This document shows, piece after piece, positions 1 through 9,000 of a stretch of 30,477 bases of DNA. The number at the start of each line of letters is the position of its first letter. The first letter of the stretch is position 1. A program made the position numbers and the translations under genes. A model generated the notes under the pieces. That model saw only the letters and a list, made by a program, of their open reading frames with translations. It had not been told where the DNA came from and searched no databases. The DNA comes from Coptodactyla brooksi (taxonomy: Eukaryota; Arthropoda; Insecta; Coleoptera; Scarabaeidae), in NCBI GenBank assembly GCA_033557675.1, contig JAWQRM010000107.1, positions 1 through 30,477 of the forward strand, given 5' to 3'.

Positions 1-30
1 TAGTGAACATAAATATATTTCTCTTTTTTT

Positions 31-35
<5 letters not shown>

Positions 36-77
<42 letters not shown>
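36..77. repeat. (TA)n microsatellite
   Basis: A run of alternating T and A, continuous for about 40 nt. It lies just outside the left inverted end of the Penelope-like element, as is common for the AT-rich junctions of these elements. Confidence 0.9.
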
Positions 78-80
<3 letters not shown>

Positions 81-135
81 TATATATTACAGACGTTTCG
101 CCCCCACTGGGAACATCATCAGTGAACAAGAATTG
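78..135 (-). ncRNA. Hammerhead ribozyme-like motif, left copy
   Basis: On the minus strand the conserved core reads CTGATGA (122-116), then a stem II of GTTCCC pairing with GGGGGC around a 3-nt loop, then GAAA followed by CGTC (99-92) and TGTAATATAT. The string GAAACGTC is what minimal type I hammerheads of Penelope-like elements show: a very short helix III (ACGU, self-complementary, so probably acting as a dimer), with cleavage expected after GUC. The flanking helix I strands (TTCA and TGTA) pair only partly. All core bases are present here. Catalysis is inferred, not shown. Confidence 0.6.
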
Positions 136-2059
136 AAATGTATGTGCTAACAAATTAAAATATTAATGTTTACTTACATGAACTAAACTGGTTTTATAAA
201 AAGATATAATAGAAGTTGCGGGAGAAATTTGATTTTTAAATATATGTGTATAACAGCTTCTCTTGAAAATTGATTTGTTTATTAATTAAGTGTTTTTCAG
301 GATCTGTGTTAACTTTATCTATATAATATTGTTTAGTTATACCCTAAACTTCCCTACCCTAAAAGTTTTCTCCTCTTATTACAGTAAGACAATATTTCAA
401 CATTTTTAAAATCTATTTTTTTATAATAATACTTATATAATAATGTCATAGAACTAGAACATATTATTTATAAACATCCCCCCGAATATACGATTAAAAA
501 AATCTCATATCTTTTATTAAAAACGAGATATCCCTAATATCTACAAACCTTAAAAATAATAATAAAACTAATAAACAAATTTTAATAAGCAAAGAATATA
601 AAATAATTAAAAATACTTAAAAGCTTAAAAGACTTAGTTTACTTAAAAGCTGAGAAAGATGCAGGTATAGTAAGTCCATAGTAAGTCCATATAGTAAGTT
701 ACATATAGTAAGTCCATGACTTTTTAAATTTCAACAACTACATTAAATTAAATAAAAATCCCTTAGACACTTTAACCAATCAAACAAGAATATTAATTAA
801 TAAGTAAAACAAAAGAAACATTATTACAATTATTAAATCGTACTAATATCAATTATTTTCTATCTATGAATTCTAATATCCCTGAACTACGCGATCAATT
901 AAAATTACATAAACAAAATTATCCGATCAGACCTATAATAACCTTTTATAATTCACCCACAAATAACTTAGCTAAATTTATGTTAAATGTTATTAAAAGC
1001 TTTAACTATAACTTACCTTTTACTGTAAAAAATTCACCACTTACAATTTCTAGACATAATTAAAAAACAAATTATCGAAAATTGTATTCTCGTATCTTTT
1101 GACATTATCAATTTATACACTAATGTATATATTCAAGCCACTTTGATCCTAGTGAATGAACTAATTAACAAAAAATGTTCAAATAAAAACATTATAAATC
1201 ACTTATCTTACATTATAAAATTTATAAAAGAAAAAATTTTTGTACTTTTAACAAGCAATGTTATAAAGTTCTAGAGAATATTAATATTCAATATTACACA
1301 AAAACTTAAATCTACTATTGAAGTAGAATCAAATAGTAATATCAATTACCTAAATTTAACTATATCAAATATCAGTAATAAATTAGAATATGATATATAC
1401 AGAAAACCATCTTCCAAAAGTATCATATATCATTTAATTATATCATTATTAATATCATTTAGATATTATTTTAACCGTGTTTATAATTATCGTTTAAATT
1501 TCATTAACAGAAATAAGAAGTTGGAATTAAAATGTAATACTGTTAAAGATCCTTTACTCATTCAAGAAAATTCAACCCAGGAATGCTTCATATATAAAAG
1601 CATAATTTATAACCCAACAAGTTTAAAATTAAAAAAATTATTTCGAAAACATAAAATTTCATTGGCCTATACCATCAATTTCTCCATATTTAATTAATTG
1701 TCCAACTTCAAAGAAATAGAACCACTCCTAGAGAAGAGTGGTATTTACTTAATTAACTGTGCAAATTGTAGAAGAATATTACTGAATAATGTTATATAGA
1801 TAGAATTAATAAAGATCATGAAAAACAATTAATGAATAAATCAATTTTCAAGAGAAGCTGTTATACAGCATATATTTAAAAATCAAATTTTTCCCGTAAT
1901 TTCTATAATATCTTTTTATAAAACCAGTTTAGTTTATAAAATATGTTCGGACCAGCTCGTTGTCAATGGAGAATTCGTTTTATGTAACATCGAGTGTCCT
2001 ATTTTAGAAATTTTATGTAAGTAAACCTTAATATTTTAATTTGTTAGCACGTACATTTC

Positions 2060-2118
2060 AATTCTTGCAGTTCACTGATGATGCTCCCAGTCGGGGCGGA
2101 ACGTCTGTAATATATATT
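2060..2118 (+). ncRNA. Hammerhead ribozyme-like motif, right copy (mutated core)
   Basis: Inverted partner of the left copy. The core starts CTGATGA (2075-2081) and has a stem II of GCTCC/GGGGC, but the second core box reads GGAACGTC (2099-2105 region) where the left copy has GAAACGTC. Since GAAA is invariant in active hammerheads, this copy is probably weak or dead. It lies downstream of the RT/endonuclease remnant in the same orientation, the usual position in a Penelope-like terminal repeat. Confidence 0.5.
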
Positions 2119-2189
2119 TAATTAAAATATTTAATAAATTTAATAAATATTTATGCAAGAAAAAGAGAGATAACAAGATAATAAAGATA

Positions 2190-2410
2190 ATTCAAGAACA
2201 ACATGGCGCAGTAACAGTACCATCTACATCTGGTACAATCAGTAAAAATGAAAGAGCACAATGTAATATGTGTCCATGATGCATGTCGTGGTAATCAAAT
2301 AAGTATAACATGTTGTAAGTGTAAATACGCAAACCCATGAACCCTACGCTAATAAATATTTGCGTAGGGTTCATGTGGTGTATTATTGCCATCAGTGTAA
2401 AGATTGTTTT
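2190..2410 (+). pseudogene. piggyBac transposase C-terminal Cys-rich remnant
   Basis: Conceptual translation with frame changes gives TVPSTSGTISKNERAQCNMC, then RGNQISITCCKCKY, then VYYCHQCKD. The order C-x2-C, C-x2-C, C-x2-C matches the cysteine-rich C-terminal zinc domain of piggyBac transposases. Stops and a frameshift lie inside, and the DDD catalytic part is absent. A 40-bp palindrome (2336-2375) interrupts the domain where the H/C ligand pair would be expected. The assignment rests on the Cys pattern only. Confidence 0.5.
2336..2375. repeat. Near-perfect palindrome (14-bp arms)
   Basis: CATGAACCCTACGC (2336-2349) is exactly inverted at 2362-2375. The 12-nt spacer TAATAAATATTT can itself pair except for its outer T/T and middle AA, so the whole 40 bp is almost one hairpin. 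It lies in the decayed piggyBac zinc domain. Confidence 0.85.
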
Positions 2411-2689
2411 TAGATTCAGTGTTTGTAATATTTTTTATTATAATACATTTTACGTTTGTTAGTAATAAGATTGCTTTTCATCGTTGTTTGCGTTTATGTA
2501 CTGTAATAAAATCACAATATATAAATTTCGAGCTATTTTTGATAATCCTCCTGTGCCTGCATACATTGGGCCACTATGACCCGAAGGACTACAAGTGTAT
2601 AGTAAAACTAAGGAGAACAGCAGGATTAAAGGCGAATGTAATTAAACTAGTTTAATTTATTTTAAGTCCAATTTTTTTAATATTGTTTC

Positions 2690-3440
2690 CATTTCCTGCC
2701 TAAGTTGAGAATTAATTGCTATTTTATAAATTATTGAGAGTGAAATTTCATTTTGTAATTCCTTTAGATGAAAAGCTTTTTTGTAATACTAGTCTCCTAG
2801 AATATCTTGCTGTGTTCTAGTGCAGCATCAGGAGAATACGGCGGGTGAAGCAGTACTTCCCAACCTAACTCCAGAATGTTCGGCTGGAAAGCCAACGAAT
2901 CCAAATTTTTCTTGGATGATTCTTGCACTGCGAGGTCTCACTTTATCATGCTGCAGAATAACACCATTTCATTTTATCGGTCTTGGGCGTTTTTGAATCA
3001 AAGCCGTATCAAGTTGGGCAAAATAATATTCAGCATTTATGGTTTTGTTAGGTTTCAGACTTTCATGGTGAATGATTCCTGTAAAATCCCACCATACTGT
3101 CAGCATCACGTTGTGCTTGTCCTGGTACTAATCATTGTTCTTTCTTATATGGATTACTGTGTACAACCCACTTTTCATCCCCAGCGACAGTTTGTTAGAG
3201 AAAGGAGCACCATAAATCGTTACCCGTTGAACTATGTTTTTAATTGAAAATTGCTTTTGGTACGTACATTCTTTGTGTTGTGCAAAGAACTTATGCCAGC
3301 AACAGATTTTTATCAAATTCGTCGAGAAGATTGTAATCTGCATTCGTAATTTTTTTAAACCAACACTGGCGTGTTCTGATATCCAAGGTAGCAAGATAAC
3401 CAACATTCGATACTCAAAAATTGTCAAATGTTTAATATGG
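2690..3440 (-). pseudogene. mariner (Mos1-type) transposase remnant
   Basis: Read on the minus strand with frameshifts, the piece gives in order SGLYTVIHIRKNND (the ..DEKW.LY.. block), VMLTVWWDFTGIIHHE, PNKTINAEYYFAQLD, KRPRPIK, LQHDKVRP and LGWEVLLHPPYSPDAA. These are the collinear blocks of a DD34D mariner transposase. The N-terminal helix-turn-helix part and the intact third catalytic Asp region are not recognisable, and terminal inverted repeats were not found. It is an old, inactive copy just upstream of the ABHD12 copy 1 exons and opposite to them. Confidence 0.8.
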
Positions 3441-3624
3441 ACCTTATCTGCACACTGCTCTTTTTAACATTAAATTAAATTATTGTTAATTGATGGCAAT
3501 GTTTTTGAAATTTGAAACAAATGACATTACCTACAAAAACATTTCTTCCCAGTACTTTTAGTTTACTCAATAACCGATACAGATGATAAAATGTAACTAA
3601 CAGTTACTTTTTGCCTTATTTTAG

Positions 3625-4066
3625 ATTTTTGCGTGGTTGGCATATTTTAATGCCACCATTCTGGATCCTTTGGCGAAGAATGGTTTCCTCTTCGAATCTA
3701 CAACTTACATACTGAACGTTACATGTCCAATAATAATATTACATGCGGAAGATGACAACATTATACCCTACACGTTAGGAGAAAAGGTAGCACTTTGAAA
3801 TAATGTTAATGTAAATTATTATAAAATCTACATGTTATAGTTATATCAGGTGACAAAACAGGGTAAAGGTTTTGTAACATTTCATTTGATAAGTGGAAAG
3901 TATAATTCAAAACACTTAAAAATTAGTCAAGCGCCGGAAGTACCCCAGTATATTCAGTAAGTAACAATATAAAAGAACAAATTAAGAAGAACCAATCTTA
4001 TACTTATCATATATTTACAGGGACTGGAAAACCGTTTGCAACAAACACAACTTGGGAAAAGGTTGA
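3625..4066 (+). CDS. ABHD12-like: ABHD12-like hydrolase copy 1, last three exons (partial)
   Basis: Three exons splice in frame: 3625-3786, 3841-3956, 4021-4066 (TGA). Introns are 54 and 64 nt with GT-AG borders. The product is the C-terminal part of an ABHD12-type alpha/beta-hydrolase: IFAWLAYF start, catalytic Asp block HAEDDNIIPY, catalytic His in NSKHLKISQAPEVPQYI, and tail DWKTVCNKHNLGKG. The exon of 162 nt equals that of copies 2 and 3. The middle exon is 15 nt shorter than in copy 2, removing five residues before the beta-strand leading to the His. The nucleophile exon (GHSLG) and everything upstream were not found; they lie left of the window or are lost. AATAAA at 4103, 4158 and 4172. 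ABHD12 enzymes are single-pass membrane lipases that hydrolyse lysophosphatidylserine and related lipids; the substrate here is inferred from family. Confidence 0.8.
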
Positions 4067-4102
4067 AGTTAATTACTAGTCGTAATACTACCTAGATAAG
4101 CA

Positions 4103-4177
4103 AATAAATATTACTTTTTATTTTTATATATTTATATTGTGCTAGACTATTCATGTAAATAAAGTCAAAGAAATAAA
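4103..4177 (+). terminator. Poly(A) signals of ABHD12 copy 1
   Basis: Three AATAAA hexamers (4103-4108, 4158-4163, 4172-4177) lie 37-111 nt after the TGA, a normal spacing for a 3' end. Confidence 0.55.
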
Positions 4178-4179
4178 AA

Positions 4180-5995
4180 ACTAATGTTCTTAAAGCTAAT
4201 GTTTGAATCTATAGAATAATTGTTACGTCCAAATTGAATTAGGAGTATTTTGCGCAAACGCAAAGCATCACTTGCACTTGGCACAAATGCAAAACATCAT
4301 ATATCTTAAAAGTGGTATTTAATTTTGATACTGTATGTTTAATATAAACCCGTATTAATTGGATGGCGTTTAATACGCAATGAGTAACTCGTAACCATAA
4401 TAATAGTTTAACATCATCATTTCGCAATTCAGTAGTTATTTTGTCCAGTGGATATATTTTTTCAAAGTGTTTCGGGCGTGCTAATTTTAAAAGTTGAGGC
4501 TTTGTTAATTCATAGAATTGTTGTATTCCAGCTGGTAAAATCATTTTCTTTGTGCTCAATTTAAGGTTTGATGATATTAATAACGTGAAACGAAGAATTC
4601 ATTTATGCTTGCATCCGGAGATACCTCCTTTCCGAGAGTTGTTGTGATTATTAAGATAGATGTTAGCAATTAAAACTATATTTTGAATACAAGGCACAAT
4701 TTGTTGTGCGAACCGATCACAATACATTTGTTAGTTGTTTTGAATGATGATTGAAATCAGTCGCTAAAGTTTACAAGTGGATTCGATTAGCTGTGTATGT
4801 GTTCGCATACTGTATTTTAGCAGTTGATGAACAGCTAGCTGTCACCTTAGTAATATTTGGAGGCTTCATCTTACAATTAGTAATATAATATCCTTACAGT
4901 TTTTAATGTAGAACTTTACGTTGATACTAAAAATGCAATTCGTATTAATTTTGATTCGTGAAAATATATCAAAATCTCAATATTAACATTTCTTGGAATC
5001 TTACCCATAACTACACCTTATAGGTAAATTAAGTAAAGGCTATTTCGGTTAATAAGGCATTTTTGCGTCTAATTTTTAAAAATCGAAAGTCAACACGAAT
5101 CGAAAAGCGTTACTCCGATTTTGCAAAGTGATAAACACAAATTTGGTTACTTCTATCTATAAGATCTGATTATATCCTTTACATTATGAAATGTCAAAAA
5201 ATTGTTTTATAAAATTAATAAAAAGTTACTACTTTTAAGATCTTTTTTAATATTTCTTTGCCAACCAAAATTATTTCTCTTCGGATCAGCGTTGGCGCAT
5301 TGGTAATCAGATTTTGTAATCCAAGATAAAGTTCAACACGCATTTGAAAGTCTAAAGATCTTAAAATGACGACTCAAATCGGAACCAACATCGTATTTTG
5401 TTAAAATTTCGAACATGGCATGTCTTACAACGAAACGACACTAACAATAAGATAGTGATAGTATAATGGTCATAAGCAAAATACTCTAAATTTTCACCTT
5501 TGTTCTTCCTGCAAGCATCTCAGAAGCCCACAATATCCTGTTCTCACTACGACTAAACATTTTTCGCACTTTCAATAATTATACAAATGATTGATTACAA
5601 TAATATAAGCTTCAGAAAATTATCAAGAAACAATAACAAGCTATTCAAGGTAAAACCTTAAAAACGCCTATACGTCATAGATAATTGACAGATCAAAACG
5701 AAGACATCCCTTCAGCGAATTGTCATATTGTCATAATTCTATTTGGTAACCATTCACTATATTTCTAAATTTTTGTGAATTTTAGTGATGCTAATAAGCA
5801 GACACATTTCTTTGTGATGCACATCTTTTCTAATGTAAGTTTACGCGAGATAATAAATTCTTGATAATTTTTACCAAAAAGTACGTATTGTTGTTTGTAG
5901 GTAAACTCATAAGGAAATATTACGGATACTCAAGCAAAATGACCTTGTTTCGTGGCTACCCGTTTCCACTTACCGACCATGTTTAGTCGTTTAAC
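4180..5995. other. Intergenic spacer between ABHD12 copies 1 and 2
   Basis: No recognisable gene. A minus-strand open frame of 106 codons (4559-4239) begins MSTKKMILPAGIQQFYELTK and has a basic, leucine-rich first half; I do not recognise it and its second half looks like random AT-rich sequence. The only other structure noticed is the tRNA-like segment at 5285-5356. The promoter and 5' UTR of copy 2 must lie at the right end; a short upstream ORF (ATG at about 5979, 7 codons) precedes its start. Confidence 0.4.
5285..5356 (+). other. tRNA-like sequence (Thr-like; SINE head or tRNA relic)
   Basis: An A-box match TGGCGCATTGG (5293-5303) and a B-box-like GTTCAACACGC (5331-5341) lie 38 nt apart, as in a tRNA. 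Between them AGATTTTGTAATC resembles an anticodon arm with TGT. The acceptor stem does not pair well, so it is not a functional tRNA; a tRNA-derived SINE head or pseudogene fits better. Confidence 0.35.
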
Positions 5996-6001
5996 GTGAA
6001 T

Positions 6002-9000
6002 ATGGTGAAAAATCGTGTGGTTGATCTGTACTCGTTACGTCTTGTACGCAAAGTGGTTACAGGCACGACGCTTCTTTTCACTACTTTTTGTGCCATTCCC
6101 TTTGCTTTTAAACACAGCATGTTTCTGCAACGACTAGCCATGTTCCCAAATTGTAAGTATAAACCTCCCTGCTTAGTTTACCAGGATACATTCATATTAT
6201 ACTGAAACAACAACCTTCCTTTCTATCGAGTCTGTAATTCTATTTCATTACCCGTAAACTTACCTAATGAATAATTTTAATTTAATCATGTCAGTGACAA
6301 GAAACAATGATTGTTATATTCTTGCCGTCACTAGAATGGAAGAATTAGGACTAACAGAATTACCTGTAGTACAAATACACAATCTTTGACTATACAATTC
6401 AGAAAGGTTTTGAACAAATGCTGATTAAATGATTTTTGTCAATGAATTGGAGTTGTTTCTTTTTAATTCGTATTTAAAAAGAATTAACCGTTTCAACTAT
6501 TTTTACTGCTATTAAAATTGAGATCGAAAAATATGTTTTATACGACCAATGGCTTTGGTATAACATTTAGAAACAATACTTTCGCAATTTCAATTTATCC
6601 AGTATATTTTGAGATATATTAATGTTAGTATATTCACAGTATTTTGAGTTAGTACTAATGTTCTTGCACAAATGTTATAATGAATTATTTGCAACGAACA
6701 GCTGATTAGTATATTCTGAAATCCAAGTAGTCATTATTTAACAATGTCAATGAATTAGTGGCATAGTGGCTAATATGGAAGAAGATGCAATACTGCTTCT
6801 TTCGAAAGTTTCACTCCTTCTTTTTCTTCGAGCACCCTCATCTGCGTTTAATTCTCTTTAAGAGAATTAAACACAGATGGTATGTATGTAAAATCGGATA
6901 TGAGAAGGAGGAAGAAAAATGCTTTAAAACAATAAACATGCAGTTAAGATAACAACAAAAAAGCTGGTGAGATAGAGTCTGATTGGAATTATATCAAGAA
7001 ATGTACACAACAAGCAGTAGAGGATCGACTGGGCAAGAAAAAGAGACAAAATAAAAGTAACGGGCTGATATCGATTTCAAGGAAATTGAAATGACGAAGA
7101 ACAACCCGAGAATGAAATGAAAAACAAGCAACAAAAACCATAAACAAGAATACAAACACATAAGCTGGTAAAGAAAATGAGAGATTAATGGATGAATAAA
7201 TAAATGAAACAGATTGAAAATGACAAATAAATATAAACGTGAAAACATGAACAGAATAAATTAACAGATCAATGAATAAAATAATAATTATAAGTATACC
7301 GATTGGTTATATGCTCCATAGGGTTTTTGTATACTGAGCCTGGGAGTTACGCCTGGGTGTCTCTTATCTGGTAACAATCCACCCCATTTTTTTTTAATTG
7401 GAGCATATACATATACAGGTGTCCCAGGATTATTGGGACAAACTTTAAGGGAAAATAGAGGACATCACTAGGATTTAAATTTGCATAGCAACCCATGGTT
7501 GGAAACGTCATTGGAAAGTATTCCTTGTGAACAATATTCCTTGCGAAAATATTCCTCGTGAACAACACCACCTAACGGCGAACGAAGCCGTTTCCAACCA
7601 TGGGTTGCTATTCAAATCCGAATCCTTGTGATGTCCCCTACCCCCCTTAAACTTTATCAGAATAACACTTAAATATACATATTTATGTATTATCGAAAAA
7701 TTAAAGAAAACTGGGGTAGTTATGAAGTATGTAAATCTTCTTCCTTTTTCTTATGTTTCTTGCAACTATGAAGGCTGTATCTGGAATATTACACATTGTT
7801 TAGTCCTTTTTATTTATTCGCCCTCATTCATTCTATTGTTTCTCCTGCACACACTGAAATAGAAACAGCATTGATTGATGAAACACTTATGTTTCATCAA
7901 TTCTGTTTCTCTTTCATGCAACTTGAAAAAAAATTCAAAATGCTAAATTACAAAATAAAGTTTTTCTTGGTAAATTACAAAGCAATTGTATAAAATCAAA
8001 TGGTATGTTATGAGGTATTATAATTTAAAATAACCTTTTATTGCAACTTTTGCTGTTGAACTTTATAATGAAACTAGATGTGACATCGCGCATGACTTTC
8101 TCTTTCGCCGATCCTGGTTTAATTGTGCTTATAACACGAGAACTATTGATTTTAACCATGTATTATCCTTATAGTTTTTTACTTACAATTTTATGTAGAT
8201 TACGTATATATATTAAATATATTTTGTTACAAAAAGTTGTAAAAAATCAAAAAGAAATTACCTCAACCATATGTACAATTTTTAAGAAATCCATGTTGTG
8301 AACAGATTATATAATAATTAGCTTGTATGTAAAGTATTGTTTTACTTAGTCTAACGTGACAGTCTAAAAACGACTTACAGACGGACAGACCAAGCACTAA
8401 AAATAGCATAGATAAGCTGCAAAAAGCCCAATTCGTCAAGATCCATCAAAATCCCGACATCGATTTTTTTGCGAATGTAATACTTTCTCTTAAGAGAAAG
8501 TTCATGTTACTTAATTCGTTTCTTAACTTTTAATGAAATTTATATCGGAATCTTCGCTCGCCGAAATATATCTAGTCAAAAATTGAAAGAATTCCAAATG
8601 TAGGTTTTTTAATGAATATAAGTGTCCGATAAATAATCCTGGTGCCAAACACGGTATGATCTTGCTTTTCTAGGCCTTCCGTTTCAGATGATTTGTATTG
8701 TATTTTAAGGGTAGATTTTTGTTTTTCTCCAAAGATCAGTTTTAAGATTTTAAAGTTTTTATTCTACAAATTCTTGAATTGCAGATCTTCTAACTACAGT
8801 TGCCATGCAGCTGCACGAATTTTCTTAATCCTTTTCTTAATTCTTTTCCTAACCCTTTCTAACCTCCTCAAATGTCCTCACTAAATTCAAAGTGCATATT
8901 TACCACTATTTGTCGATAACAGGTTAAGTTTACGGAATTATTATCAGCTTGTTCTTGTTGACATTTTTCAACATATGAAAATGTAATAATTTGTCTTTTT

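Larger units (their letters stand above)
70..2121 (+). mobile_element. Penelope-like retroelement, decayed, with inverted ends
   Basis: Degenerate Penelope-like retroelement in plus orientation. The RT part is visible at about 880-1070 (LRDQLKLHKQ, then YPIRPIITFYNSPTNNLAKF, the Penelope equivalent of PKIHK..PLRPIVS) and at about 1090-1250 (SFDIINLYTN, the palm motif region). A GIY-YIG endonuclease start is visible at about 1733-1790 (SGIYLINCANC). Many stops and frameshifts separate these pieces, so no enzyme can be made. The ends form a large inverted repeat: about 70-285 matches the reverse complement of about 1831-2121. The right arm carries roughly 75 extra bases (about 1937-2013) that the left arm lacks. 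The right arm overlaps the C-terminal coding part. RT plus GIY-YIG plus hammerhead-like ends is the known combination of this class. Confidence 0.85.

Noticed and set aside
4239..4559. Minus-strand 106-codon frame as a gene
   Set aside because: The first half looks protein-like, but no family, splice structure or neighbour supports it.
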